This document shows positions 11,442 to 24,124 of a DNA stretch of 64,000 bases, one piece after another (the stretch's first letter is position 1; each line of letters opens with the position of its first letter). A model generated the notes under the pieces. It worked only from the letters and a program-made list of their open reading frames with translations, did not search any database and had not been told where the DNA came from. The stretch is from Chlorophyllum brunneum (taxonomy: Eukaryota > Basidiomycota > Agaricomycetes > Agaricales > Agaricaceae): assembly GCA_963576785.1 (NCBI GenBank), contig OY756150.1, positions 1,798,001 to 1,862,000 on the forward strand. Direction: 5' to 3'. A program made the translations under genes and the position numbers.

Positions 11442-14400
11442 GCGCAAACCCGCGAGCCAATAAACCTAGGGTTTCTGTTTTATGTTACAATAGACAATAT
11501 GTGATCCCGCAAAAATGAAACTCGACACACGAACTTCTCCTTGATTCAACAATCAGAACAAAGAAAGGACCCAAGCAAATCACCACACTGGTGGATTCCA
11601 GATGCACACACATGTGCATAGCACAGAGGGTAGTAGAAGAAGAATAGATCATGACCAAACCCCTCAAAACCCCAATACAAGTAATCAATGCCGATGGAAC
11701 AGAAAACAAAAAGGGAGAAATAACAGATACGGCACAACTGGTACTAAGCAATGGCAAACACACGGAAGAAATTGAAGTAATGGTAACACAACTGGAAAGT
11801 GCAGACCTGTATCTTGAACATGATTGGCTAGTCAAGCACAACCCAGAAATCGACTGGACAAACAACATAGTACACTTCAATAGATGCCCAAACGACTGCA
11901 TCACACACCACAACGATATATGGTTCAACGAAAGAATATACATGGTAAAAGAGCATATAAAGGAGAAGAAAACTGACCAAACAAACCCAGAGGACCTACC
12001 GACATATCTGCAGCCATATACACACCTGTTCAACAAAAAGAACTTCAACAAACTACCGGAACACACTATATGGGACCACAAAATAAACCTGACAGAAGAT
12101 GCACCACCAGTATTACAGTCCAAGGTCTACCCAATGACATTAACGGAGAAACAAGAACTACAAACATTCCTTGATGAAAATATTGCCTCAGGACAAATTC
12201 GACCATCACAATCCCCCTATGCTACACCATGCTTCTTCATACCCAAAAAAGATGGAACCAAACAACTAGTACAAGACTACAAGAAGCTAAATGAACACAC
12301 GATCAAAGACAAAATGCCACTTCCACTCATAAGCGAAGTTATCGATAAACTCAAGAACACAAAAGTCTTTAACAAACTTGACATCATCTGGGAATACAAT
12401 AACATTAGGATAAGAGAAGGTGATGAATGGAAAGCAGCATTCATAATGAACAACAGACTATTCGAACCAATGGTCATGTTTTTTGGAATAAGTAACTCGC
12501 CAGCAACATTCCAAAGGATGATGAACACTGTCTTTCGGGAAATGCTACATGAAAGAGCAGTTGTCAACTACATGGATGATTTTGTCATACTGGGAACCAC
12601 ACAACAGGAACTTGAGGACAGAACAAAGCGATTTCTCGACATTGCAGTGAAACACCAACTATATTTCAAAAGGTTGAAATGCGTATTTGATGCAAAAGAA
12701 ATACCTATACTAGGATTTGTGGTTGGACAAGCCAGCATTAAAATGGAAGAGGAGAAAGTGAAAGTGGTGAAAGAATGGCCAACACCCAAATCCCTAAAAG
12801 ATGTCGAAAAATTCCTAGGATTCGCAAACTTTTACCGACAATTCATTCATGACTTCAGCAACATAGTAGCCCCACTACACGAGTTGGAGAAAAAAGACAT
12901 GCAATGGGTATGGATGGAACAACAACAACAAGCCTTCGAAAGGATCAAGGAAAAAATCACAAGCGAACCGGTATTAGCAATGCCACAGGACAAGGGTCAA
13001 TACAGGGTAGAAGTGGACACATCGGGATATGGAGTAGGAGCAGTATTATCGCAAAAACAAGAAGAACATTAACACCTGATCACATTCCATTCAAGAACAA
13101 TGACACCCGCAGAACGCAACTACCAAATCTATGATAAAGAATTACTTGCCATTCGAGAAGCAATCAAGACCTGGAGGCAATATTTACTCGATGCAGATGA
13201 ACCCTTCGAAATATGGACCAATCACAAAAACTTAGAATACTTCCGAAAACCACAGCAACTCACGGGACAACAAGCGAGGTGGCAGATGGAGCTACAAGAA
13301 TACCATTACATGCTGAAACATATCCCCAGAAAAACCAACACAAAAGCCGACGTCTTATGAAGACTAATGAAAACAGATACTACTCGAGACAACACCGACA
13401 TCACCTTACTACCTGACTACTTATTCGATGACAGCACGATCACCACAATTCGACAAATGTGGGAAATCTCAGGGGAAGAAGATCTGAAATACCAAATACA
13501 AAAGGAGACAAGAAGAGAAACACAATGGCTAAAAGAAAAGGAGAAGTGACCAAAGGAGATATGGGAAGCGGATGGGATACTGATATTTGAAGGAAGGATA
13601 TATGTCCCACCCAACAACCAAATACGACAAGAAATACTACGACAACACTATGACAAAACAGATGTAGGACATCCAGGACAATACCAAATGATAGAACTCC
13701 TTAAACGGAGTTATTGGTGGCCCCAGATGCACAACAATGTCAAACAATACATCCGAGAATGTGAAGCATGCCAACGAAATAAAATACTCCGAACAAGACT
13801 GATAACACATCTCCATCCATTACCGACACCAGCAGAACCTTGGGAAGAGATATCAATCGACATAATAGGACCACTACCAGAATCAGAAGAATATGATGCA
13901 ATACTTGTCATAGTCAATTGTTTCAGCAAAATGATCAGATTGCGGGCAGTCAACACCACCTTAACATCCGAGGAGCTAGGAGATATCTACCAAGATGACA
14001 TATGGAGAACACATGGAATACCCTAAGGATTATCAGTGATAGAGGCCCACAATTCGCATCTAAATTCATGGCAGAACTATGTCGAGCAACAGGAACCCAG
14101 CGAAACTTATCCATGGCATACCACCCACAAACCAATGGTCAAACGGAGTGCATCAACCAGGAGGTTGAAACATACCTCAGAAATGTAATAAACCATGCTC
14201 AAGACAATTGGAAGAAATGGTTAGTGACAGTGGAATTCCAATACAACGACAAAACCCACACAGCCACCAGATATTCACCATTCAAAATAGTTTATGGACA
14301 ACACCCTTGGAAAGGAGATATAACGAGTATTACCAAAGCACCTGCAATCACAGAATGAATACAGGAGTTACAAAACATACAACAAGAAGCAACAAAGATG

Positions 14401-14925
14401 TTACAACACAGTCAGGAACAAATGGAGAAACACAACAGCACTAAGCCAGAACATGAGTACACCCCAGGAGAACAAGTTTGGCTTGAAGCAAGTAATATCA
14501 GGACAACAAGACCAACCAAAAAGCTGGATCACAAATGATATGGACCATTCAGGATAAAAACAAAAATAGGTGAAACAAGCTACCAATTGGAACTACCTGA
14601 AACATGGGCAATACATGATGTATTTAACAGCAGACTCCTCTCCCCCTATCGAAAACCCAAGTTTGACAGCCAGTGCACCCCACTACCACCGATGCCCAAG
14701 ATCATCAACGACGAAGAGCAATATGAGGTAGACGAAATCCGAGGACATCGCAAAAGAGGACGACGAAATCAATTCCTAGTACACTGGAAAGGGTATACCT
14801 CCAAAGAAGACACATGGGAGAATGAGTCAGAGTTAGGAAATGCTAAGAAGGCAGTTCAAGAATTTTTAGACAAGATTTCGAGGACAAAACCTATAAAAAG
14901 GGGGGATAAAAAGCAACAATTATGA
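11436..14925 (+). pseudogene. Pol of Gypsy copy C: protease, RT, RNase H, integrase, chromodomain
   Basis: Domain order: protease remnant (LVDSRCTHMC, ~11600; active-site Gly changed to Arg), RT (12100-12720; YMDD active site near 12573) and RNase H (12990-13350, VEVDTSGYGVGAVLS). Then the integrase zinc arm (13688-13800, CEACQRNK), the integrase core (13840-14200, with ISDRGPQF and HPQTNGQTE) and a C-terminal chromodomain (14730-14870, QYEVDEIRGH...FLVHWKGYTSKEDTWE). The frame is interrupted by stops at 11645, 13070, 13358, 13547, 14024, 14356 and 14536, and by one small indel near 14026. The longest intact piece, 11651-13072, holds RT and part of RNase H. Chromodomains on integrase are typical of chromoviruses and are thought to steer insertion to marked heterochromatin. 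Confidence 0.9.
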
Positions 14926-14962
14926 ACAACAAATCTCGTGTTACAAGAGATCACTACACTCA

Positions 14963-15901
14963 ATGCACCTCACGCTGTATCCATTGCACCCTAAACTTCG
15001 CCAATTACCTTCACAACACACCATGCACACTGAATGCAAGCCCACCCCCTTCCCAGCCAACGATGCAGAATTCGAACAAGAACTTAACAACCTCCTCGAT
15101 GCTCAGTCGACTGAAGATCAAATTGAGCATTATACTACCACAACCAAAGGACTCACATACATCGCACATGCCATCAACAACCTCCAAATCCAAGCCAAAG
15201 CCCTGAGCCGCATTCTACTTGTCACCACTACCAGAGCCCTTCCCACCACCATGTCAACTGGGAAACATGAACTCATGAAGGAGTTATTAGACAAAGCAGC
15301 CACCGACCTCAATGTACTAGTGCACTCTGATGCAAAGAAATGCATCCAAAGTGCCTTAATCATGACAGGCAAAAGACTCAATCACCTCACTGACTCGAGC
15401 GACAATCCCACCTACAGACTTGCATGGAGACTAATGGATCTCAACTCATACATCCCCACCACCTTACCTGACAAACCACCCTACCACAAAGATGATGAAC
15501 AGGACTGGTTAGATGAAGGAATGGAGGGAATCGACAAATTAGTTCCAGACCATCTAATGGAACTGGACATATGAGATGAAGTAGACCACCTCCTTATACA
15601 ACTGCCTGATATGGACCCGCCACCCAAACCAACGATATTCAATCTGCCCCCATCTTATCTTACACTCAAAGATGGAGGACAGTTTGAAGAAAACTACTGG
15701 GAGGAGATAATACACAACCTCATCGCAGCTGAAACAAACAATACTGCTACATTCAAAGGACACACCATAGCCCTCTTCAGAGGAGGCCAAGACCATACCC
15801 CCTTTTGGATTGGATGTCGATGCAAATCAGGAACCCCGATGATTGGTCCTACCAAACATCAGCTTGTCAACGCCTTACACAAAGAACAAGATGATAAGTA
15901 G
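14963..15901 (+). pseudogene. Extra ORF3 of Gypsy copy C (one in-frame TGA)
   Basis: About 312 codons in one frame from ATG 14963 (an alternative ATG lies at 15023) to TAG 15899-15901. A single TGA at 15572-15574 interrupts it; a CGA there is the simplest ancestor. It lies between pol and the purine tract. The second half corresponds to ORF3 of copy A, with the same spacing of YW, HT..LF, WIG, TP.IG and L..AL. It is predicted soluble and helical, with no signal peptide, membrane segment or zinc motif that I can see. It is not env and not a known gag or pol part. Conservation in position and sequence between two diverged copies argues it is a real gene. Function unknown. Confidence 0.65.
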
Positions 15902-15944
15902 ACTATAGTATTTCATAGGGTCATGAAAGTAAAAAGGGAGGTAT

Positions 15945-16121
15945 TGTTATGAACTATAGATAGACAGGACATTCCTATCATGTGTCCGTCACATTTATCA
16001 TTCCTATGTATCTGTTTCACCCCTTATGGCTGTACTCTTACTGACTCATTCTACTCGTCCCCTATGACTCCTTTACTCTGCTCCTTTATTCTTAGCTTGT
16101 ACCACTAGTATATAAAGTGTA
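15945..16121 (+). repeat. 3' LTR of Gypsy copy C, truncated
   Basis: It starts TGTTATG after the purine tract AAAAAGGGAGGTA (15931-15943). It follows the LTR up to TATATAAAGTGTA and then changes to LINE-B sequence. The part with the transcript start and the terminal CA is missing. Confidence 0.8.
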
Positions 16122-19100
16122 CTGGTGTATGGTATTATGAATGGCCTACTTCTCTGACAAGTAAGTGTGCCAGATGTGAAGGGAGTCTTTAGGATGACCC
16201 CCAAACCACTCCATAAGAGTGTTACACACAGCAAGTGAGTGAGCCTGACCAGAGTGGATGGAGGAGTCCACCAGTCTCCTGGCTGAACCAAGGGAGTCAG
16301 TGAACAGAACAATAGAGTTGCAGTCAGAAAGGCTAGTAGCCTTTCCAATAGTGATCCAGATAGCATACAACTTCACATCAGGAGCTGTCACTTGGCCAGC
16401 CGCATGTCTTATCTGGAAGACACACTGGCCTGACCGGTAAATCTGGGCAGCAGAAACTGCCTGGAATTCCCCTTGCAACAGTAGACTTGCATCTGTAGCC
16501 ACAGTGAGAACCTGGGGATTGGCATCAGCATAGTCCAAGGTGCTGTTCAGATGCCATATATGCATGGCTCTCTCATCACAAGAACAAGGAGAGTCATAGA
16601 AGGATACCTGGGCTGCAAAGCAGTCCAGGAGACAATGACCAGGTTGAGCCACTGCAGAGCAGGGATCAAACTGTTCAGTAAGGGATGGGAGCACAGAGAC
16701 AGCTTCCATAAGGGAACCCTTGACCTGTCTGACAAGGCAATCAGTCAAGAGGGAGATGGAGAGAGGGTGTGGGGGAGCACCCTTGGCATTCAGATGATCA
16801 AGGAGGAATCAAAGAGGGTGGGTATCAGAGAGGGTGGCAAGACAGTAGTTTGCTCTTGAAGCCAACTTCTTCAGATGGAGGTAGATGGGGATGAGACTAG
16901 CAAGGGCTTTGGTGCCACCAGAGGGAGAGGTGTGGAATACACCAGTGATCCACAATGTAGCCTTGCATTGCATGGTATTGAGGGATTTGAAAAGACTCTT
17001 ACATTGGGCTTTGTCAAAATATGACAGCCAGAAGCCATATGTTGCAATAGGCATGACACATGACCTGAAGAGGAGCCACTTCTGCTTGGGGGTCAGACTA
17101 CAGGAGGAGTTACCAAGCATCTCCATTGCTTTCATGGTGGAGAGGGCCTTGGTAGAGTAGTGTCAAATGTGCTCCTGGAAGTTCAGGGCATGACCAAAAT
17201 AAAAGCCTAGGTACCTCCAATAGGTCTTAGGGCAAAGAGGAGTGTCCCCTGTGAATAGACCAAAGCCCAAGTCAAGGGGGGGATTTACATCTCCAGGCTT
17301 CCTGGAAAAGTGGAAAAGTTTGGACTTGTCATGCTCCATGACTAGTGCAAATACTACAAAAAGATTGAAGAGAACACTGGACACCTCTTGAGGGTGTCCA
17401 AGTTCTCATCCCAGGTCTTAGCCTGGGTGACAACAGTGCCATTGTTGACATAAGATAATAGAGTACTCCCAGGGGAAGTAATCCATAAGTCAAAGACCTT
17501 CATAAGAGGGGTAATATAGAGGCCAGAGAGGACTGGGGACATGGCAGAGCCCTGTCCAATGCCCACATCTGCACCCCAGGGATCAGAGGAGAAGCCATTC
17601 CACATATAAATGGTAGAACAGCCCACCAAATATGAAGCAAAGAAGGTCCTCATGTTAAGTGGGAACCCCTGCTTGGCAAGAATGGCCATGAGCATCTCAT
17701 GGTTCAAGGAGGGGAAGAATTGAGTGATGTCAAATGCAACAACACTCATCTTGAGACCCTTGGCCTACCCAGTATGAACTAGGTAGGTAAGAAGCAACCT
17801 GGCATCCTCAGTGGAATATTGGTGGATGCCTCCAAGTTGATGGGGATGAAAGATATCATGTTTAATGGCATCAAACTGGATTTGGTTGGAAAGCATTTTC
17901 TTAACCAATTTACCAAGCATGTTCAGGAGGACAATAGGCCTGAATACCTTGGGGGTAGAGTAGGAGGGCTTCCCTGGTTTTGGAATGATAACTGAGAGCA
18001 ACTCCTTGAAGCTGTGGGGCCAGTGGCCTACCATAAGGCAGGCATTGGCCAGGCACAGGAACACTGTCAAACAATCTTCATTGATGATGATGTACTTGAG
18101 GTGGGACCACGTGACATGGTCCAGCCCTGGAGAGGACATATTAGAGTAGGAGGACAAAGCCTCTGTAAGCTCCAACACCAAAAAGGGGGCCCATTCCCTG
18201 ACTGGAAGATTAGGGAGAGGGTAAAGAATAGATATGTCACACTGCCAATCAGTGGCAGAGTTGTATGTTGAGTGGAGGGTATTCTAGAGGGAGTCCATAC
18301 CATGACAAGGCTGTCCATTAAACTGAATAGCCTCACAGGGGGGTAACTTACAAGCCTTGACCCACTCTATAAGGTCCCAGGGTTGCTTGTTAGTAGAAGT
18401 GATCTTTTCAATCTTGGAATCGAAGAACCAATGCTTGGCTGCTGTATGAGCATGCCTAAAGTTTCCCCAGTCACCATGGCTCCAAGAGCCCTAATATCTG
18501 GAGAAGAAAGTAGTGCATGCCTTATCCCACCAGGGGCGAGTGCAGGGAGTAATCTGGATTTCCTTCAAGTGGTGGGTCCACATGTCAGAGAAGGCTCCAG
18601 CTATGGCCAATGCTAAGGCATTCACTTGTTCTGGGGATTCTGGAGAGGGACAATCATGAAGATCAGTCACCTCATCAATGATATGTCCCAAGAAGGCCTC
18701 CTCTTCATCAGAGCCCTTTGGGAGGACAGATTTGATAATCCCAATGTCAACAGAAGCAATGGGAAGGATAACAGTCAGTGAGACATGATCCAAAGGGCCC
18801 TGGAGAGATAAGTCCCAATAAGGAAAAGTCCTTGATGCATTAGGAAAAGAGATGAACACCAGATTAATCACCAATGGGCAAAGATCTGAGTTGTGGGAAA
18901 TAAACGTCAGATCCAGGTTGGTTGGCATGACCAAATCGAGACCAAGATCACAACTCATTTCCATGAGTTTATGCACTGTTGTTTGATGATGCAGAACCTC
19001 AGAGTCCCACTCTGAAGAATGACAGTTGAAGTTCCCACTCATAAAGTTGAATGGAGGGAGAACATCAATCCTCCCATGAAGGAAGTTGATGGCAGTGTAC

Positions 19101-19612
19101 TGATAATTGGAATAGATGTTCAAGAAGTTGTATGCTTTTGCATTGGTGAAGAGTGTCAGTACAAGAATATCCAGGTGATTAACGAGGTCTCTCCTCATTG
19201 ATGGCCTTAGACATTGCAACTGAGTGTGTACATAAGCCATCACTCAGGGCTAGGACACCTGGGCACAAAGGTACAATATCAACAAAGAGAGTCCAATCCA
19301 GAAGGGGGCTCCTGGAGAGAACAGACATTCAACCAATGCCCTAAGGATTTCAATATCCTTGGTCAAGACAAGTTTATTGGTGGCCATGGAATAGCCATCA
19401 TAGGCAAGTGTGGCACCTTCCACAGTGAGAGAGCTTTGCCCAGCCTTCAATGCCTTACAGGCCTGCTGGGTAAGAGTATGAAGACCAGCCAAGGCATTCA
19501 GCTTGTCTTTATAGGAGACTAGGACCTGCTTACATGAAGGTCTGGGAATTGTGAACACTGGCTTCTTAGGGTGGGCATTCGACAAGGGAGTTTGCTTTGC
19601 AGCCTTGGCTTG
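16122..19612 (-). pseudogene. LINE-B ORF2 (endonuclease, RT, RNase H), minus strand
   Basis: Read right to left: an ORF1-like or linker stretch (19633-19250), then apurinic endonuclease (19243-18600; GNFNCHS replaces the usual GDFN). RT follows (18200-17350) with SPGLDHVTWSHLK, IIPKPGKPSYSTPK, FRPIVLLN, FDITQFFPSLNH and GIGQGSAMSPVLS. The thumb region is at 17160-16810 and RNase H with DASLLLQGEF, DSLGSARR at 16600-16250. The RT active site reads YVNNG here, whereas the plus-strand copy at 57836 has YVDDG, so the two catalytic aspartates are lost. Several frameshifts and stops. The organisation (EN-RT-RH) is that of the Tad1/I group of LINEs. Confidence 0.8.
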
Positions 19613-20033
19613 TGGAATGTACCAGTAATCCACAATGCAGCCTTATGCTACATAGTGTTAAGTTGTTTCAGAAGGGCCTTGTTATGGGCACCTTCATAAA
19701 ACCAGAGATGGAACCCATATGTAGCAATAGGCACTACACACGAGTGGTAGAGAGTCCTCTTCTGGGTAGGAAGAAGGTCTCAAGATAAGTTACCAAGCAT
19801 GCTCATGGCCTTGACCATGGACAGAGACTTAGTAGTGTAATGTTGAATGTGCTCTTTAAACATAAGAGCCCAATCAAAGAAGAAACCTAAGTACCTCCAG
19901 TGGGTCTTAGGGCATAATAGTGTGTCACTGGTATAGGGAGCATACCCCAAATCCAGCAGCAGGTTGTCATCTCCCTGTTTATGGGAGAAGTGAAATACTT
20001 CAGACTTGTCATGCTCAACAGCAAGTCCAAATG
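19613..20033 (-). mobile_element. LINE-C fragment (RT to thumb), joined to module X
   Basis: It matches other LINE-C copies at 25380-25728 and 42900-43330. In LINE orientation it begins at 20033, directly behind the end of module X (CCATGTATGGG), and runs left to ~19613, where LINE-B sequence takes over. It is one of four X/Y-LINE junctions in the window. Confidence 0.65.
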
Positions 20034-21448
20034 CCCATACATGGAGCCCCTTGCAGGCAAACTCCTAGCAGCCCAGAGATGGGAGTCTTGAGATGACATG
20101 TGCCTGTAGAATACCCAGTATGTTCCCAGGCTCCCATATTGGTGTCACATCTGGCCATGTCGCAGGGACTTTGCCCCTTCCTCCTAAGAGGTAAAGCCTT
20201 TAGCTTGGGTGGACACCCTACTACTGAGAGAGTGCAGTATTCCTGAGGACCGGCCTGCCATTTGCTTGAGGTACTCTTCCTATATGGTGCATGGACAGGA
20301 TCTCACTGCAAGCTGTGCATGCTGCCACCCCAAATCCAGACCTCTTGCATGGTAACAACTCAAATGGGTACCCCACAATCTTCACGGAGACCCACCGACA
20401 GAGAATTTTGACCTCTCGAGCCAGGCTGCTCCTTCTCAGTAGCTGGGCGGCTTTTTCAGTGTGCTCCCAGCAAATGGCCTACTACAGTCCACTAGTTGGG
20501 CAGGCAGAGGCCACAAGGGCTTACCTCCAAGGTGCGACCCCTGGACTAGCTTCCCATTCCCCTACAGCTGCTTTTGCTATGCCCTACCCCCAGAGAAGGT
20601 GACTTGTCTTTGGGTGTGGATCCATGTGCTAATACTGGCAGGGATCTCCATCTCACAGGGAGCACTACTAGGGTGGTGTTCACATTGGATCACATAAGCA
20701 ACCCACAGAATAGGTTACTAAGCAATCCATGGAACAAGTACCAATCAACCTGAGTTTCCCTGCATCAATCTGCACCTGCCCAGTATCCTGGAGTTTGGCG
20801 TATCCCTACTAATGACCAGGTGCTACCCCCAGAGGGGTTTCTGAAGGCATGGTGTGCTGGTGGGGGGTGGCCTGTCCTTTTGGTCAGCTTGTTTTCACCT
20901 CAATACCCCCTCTTATTGTCCTCTATCCTTTTGGTCCCTTTTAGGTGTGACAGGGCAGCTTTTTTCAGCATACTCCCCACTGACATGCAAGCATGATTAG
21001 GGGTAGGCTCAGATGTCCATTGTCAGCCAGGATAACCAAGCCTCAAGATACTAGCCAGACTTGAGCTGTAGCAGGGGTTAAAACCACCATGTGAACCCTG
21101 TATGGGACTGCAACTCTATTGGATTGATAGAAGGGCTGCCACTACTAGTGACCCAGTGAGCACAAGCAAGCAAGGTAGCCAGTACTCTAGCCTTTACCAA
21201 GGGGCTGCCCTGTTGATCTGTGTGTATAGGCATCAGTCAGTTGAATGGTGGGGATATGCCCACCTTTAATTGCCTTCACCAAGGGCATGCCACCTAATGA
21301 CTGACTAACATTGCCACCTGGACCACCCTCCTACAGCCAGCAAAGGCTCAGAAAAGACATGGGCCCATAAGAGAGAGCCTGAGAAATGAATGGCATAATG
21401 AGGAAAGGGAAGTGGAAAAGTGATGGTGGTGGGAACAAGTCAAGGAGC
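20034..21448 (-). repeat. Module X, full-length copy 1 (CpG-decayed)
   Basis: About 1.4 kb with the same two ends as the copy at 59471-60900: CCCATACATGGAG at the left and ACAAGTCAAGGAGC at the right. Orientation is given relative to the LINE it is fused to. It contains two copies of the stem motif (20442-20471 and 20952-20978). ORFs here are not conserved between copies, so I treat it as non-coding. All seven CpGs of the first ~145 bp of the 59471 copy are TpG or CpA here. Confidence 0.7.
20442..20471 (-). ncRNA. Conserved stem motif in module X
   Basis: Read on the minus strand: 6-bp stem GCTGGG/CCCAGC enclosing AGCACACTGAAAAAGCCG. At the same site the other X copies have A-T where this one has G-C at the base of the stem. 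Confidence 0.5.
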
Positions 21449-23578
21449 AATGTCTCTGTCTATGGTCAAGGCTATGGGCATGCTTGGTAACTTGTCTCGA
21501 GGCCTTCTTCCTTCCTAGAAGAGGACTCTCTACTGCTTGTGTGTAGTGCCTATTGCTACATATGGGTTCTGTCTCTGGTTTTATGAAGGTGCCCATAATA
21601 AGGCCCTTCTGAAACAACTTAACACTATGCAGCACAAAGCTGCATTGTGGATCACTGGTGTGTTCTGCACCAGCCCTACCAGAGGAGCTGAAGTCTTGGC
21701 TGGCCTCATCCTCATCTACCTCCATCTCAAGAAGCTAGCTACCCATGCTATCTACAGAGTTGCCACACTTTCTGAGAATCACCCTGTACATTCTGTTATA
21801 GGACATCAGTATACTGCTGAGTGCATTCCATACCCTAGATCTATCACTCTCATAACCTCCGCTCAGTTGGTTAAGGTCAAAGGGCTGGTTATGGAGGCAA
21901 ACTCACATTTGCCAGAGTTAATGGAGATGTTTGAGCCATTTGCACTCGAAGTGTTGCCAGGTTCTTGTCTCCTGGACTGCTACACAGCCCAGGTGACTTT
22001 TAAAATGTATAACACCTTGCTTAGCAGAAACCCAGCAGGTTGTCAAGTGGATTTGCTCAACAATACTCTTCACAAGTATTGTGAGGACAGACAGGTTGTC
22101 TACACAGCGATGGATGCTAGTCTGCCATTGATTGGAGACTACCAGGCAGTTTTGGCTGCCCATGTTTATAGGGGGACACATCTGCTTCATGCATCGTGTC
22201 ACCCAACTGGCAAGGTTACAGCCCTAGATACTGAACTTTTTGCCATTCATATGGCTTTGGGAACTGCTGCGACAGTTTCTGAGGCTGTACATATTGTGGT
22301 TTTTACAGACTCGATTGGTTCTGCCAAGCAAGCTCTTGACCCATACATTCTGGCCAGGGACACTCCCTGGCTGTTTGTTGTCTCTTGTTGGAGTGGTTCA
22401 GGGCTTGTCCTGACTGTTCCCTCACATTCTGGTCTGTTCCATCTTTGGCAAAATGGTCCATCCATCAGGGGATGCATTCATATGCCACCAATCTTCAAGT
22501 TGCCACTGGACACAGTCCAGCAATGTCTATTGATGTGCTGTATAAACTCAACATAGCAACCATACAGAAGGCCTGGAAAGTTACTTTCCAGGACTCCTCC
22601 TATCATGGTTCAAACTTCCTTGTTCTCAAGAATAGTAAGAACAAAGCTATACAGCCAATGTACCTCTATGGAGGTTTGTGACTTCCTTCTTTTCCCTCTC
22701 AGTCCATTGCAATGAGGGCAAATTGTGCCATTCTTGGGCGGACACTGACTGGCAAGTATCACTCCCAGTTTCATCCTCTAGAGCCAATTGGCTGCAAGTG
22801 TGGGGCTCCTTTGGAAACCTGCACTCATATCTTGTGCTCTTGTCCTTTGTACAAGAGATGTCATGGCCTACCAGTCTCTATCGACCAGCTTGTTAGTTTC
22901 CTTAAATGCAATCCTTCAGTGTTTGTATTTAAGTCTAACAGACTGCTTGTGGGAGTTGGATAACATGACACAGCCCTTGCTAGCTCCCCATGTCTCTGGT
23001 GTGTGTAGGAGTTAATTGCAAATTGACACATACTCTCCTTAGGGAGGGGAGGCTAGGAGTCACTCATCATTCTGGTCTAGGATTATTAAAGGTAGGAACA
23101 CAGAAGGAGATAGAAAGGGTAGAGGCAAGATAAAAGAGGATGTAAAGAGAGATAAGAGCAGACACTCAAACACTGACACTGACACTAACACTGACACATA
23201 ATGGGTAAAGGATTTGTATTTGGGAGAGCTGGGGTGCTTCTTATATATGTACAGAGGGTGGTCTGTGTACTACCAAATCATGTGACTAACTATCTAAGGC
23301 TATCTAGGATAAGATAAGATAAACCAGATAAGATGAGATAATACTAGATAAGCTCAGATAAGATGAGATAGCTGGTCAACTCTAACAAGAATTTGTGTGT
23401 CCATGTGTGTTTCTGTGACTATTTACCCAGACTACCTGTTGGCAGTCTAGTTTGGCCAGGGGAGAGCCAATCTTTGTAAACTACCCTTTGTAGATGACAT
23501 GTCACAGTAGATACAGGTGGACTGTGATCATGCACCACCTTAAACATGACAATTTAAAAAAAAAAAAAAAAAAAAAAA
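21449..23578 (+). mobile_element. LINE-C 3' half with poly-A, plus strand
   Basis: The ORF 21537-22556 and its continuation encode the end of RT/thumb (ATYGFCLWFYEGAHNK), RNase H (TAMDASLPLIGDYQ, VVFTDSIGSAKQALD) and a C-terminal zinc knuckle (CKCGAPLETCTHILCSC, ~22795-22845). The 3' UTR and a run of A (23557-23578) complete the end. A solo LTR (23084-23387) is inserted in the 3' UTR. The 5' part is missing; it abuts module X, which reads in the opposite direction. Confidence 0.75.
23084..23387 (-). repeat. Solo LTR 'S' with GATA-rich U3
   Basis: The 304-bp repeat on the minus strand starts TGTTAGAGTTGACC and ends near CCTACCTTTAATA (ancestral ...AACA). It holds TATATAAG and a run of GATA sites. 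Other copies: 35531-35699, 43447-43616 and 46646-53750 (split). Flanking GGATT and GAATT may be a 5-bp target duplication with one change. The internal part of this element is not in the window, so its class is unknown. Confidence 0.65.
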
Positions 23579-24124
23579 CCTATGGATGCACTCAGGATAG
23601 TATCTATGGTAGGCATCCTGAAGCCAAGCTCAACAGAGGACTACCTGCTATCACTGATAGCCTTGTATAATTGAATAATTGATCATGCAAGGGGGTAGAC
23701 TATCTTTCCAGAAAGGGTAGTCCAGTTGATATTCTCCACTATCCTGTTAAGGAAGATAAAGATTAGGTCTAGCAAGTCCGAGGCCACTTTGAGGTCTCCT
23801 GCAACACTTTCAACAGTGTTCAGAAGATGGCAGGAGTACAGGAATGAGGAGCTGGTGGAGGAAGGCACAGGGCTAGGTATACTGGGGGTGGGGCCCCAAG
23901 GAGGGGTTAAGGGACCTTCTTTGTATTCCATAAAACCAGCAAAGTCCTCCACAACAGGCCTAGGTGATGGCGAGGGAGCATGTGAAGGGGTACATGAACC
24001 CCTCTTACTGGTGGAGGTCCTGAGAATGTCTGGGGATCCTCTAGTATGACTAGATTTGTGCAGATGGCAGATGGGTCCTGTTGAGGAAGCCCAGATGGTG
24101 TCAAGAGTGTCAGGGGACTCAGGG
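23579..24124 (-). pseudogene. LINE ORF1 N-terminal fragment
   Basis: On the minus strand, a proline/serine-rich stretch from PESPDTLDTI to VENINWTTLSGKIVYPLA. It matches 55985-56545. It is fused in frame to the C-terminus of LINE-C ORF2 (frame 24912-23683), an arrangement that no complete LINE would have. It probably belongs to ORF1 of LINE-B or LINE-C; I cannot tell which. Confidence 0.5.

Larger units (their letters stand above)
9877..16121 (+). mobile_element. Ty3/Gypsy chromovirus copy C (Tf1/sushi type) with extra ORF
   Basis: About 6.2 kb: 5' LTR (9877-10169), self-complementary primer site, gag, pol ending in a chromodomain, an additional ORF3, a purine tract and a 3' LTR missing its last ~115 bp. 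It inserted into ORF1 of a LINE-A. Many stops, mostly convertible to CGA, show it is dead. Its right end meets LINE-B sequence, not the rest of the LINE-A, so the right junction was rearranged after insertion. Confidence 0.85.

Noticed and set aside
20034..21448. Module X as ribosomal RNA or another known structural RNA gene
   Set aside because: I recognise no rRNA core sequence; short GAAA-capped hairpins alone do not identify a known family.
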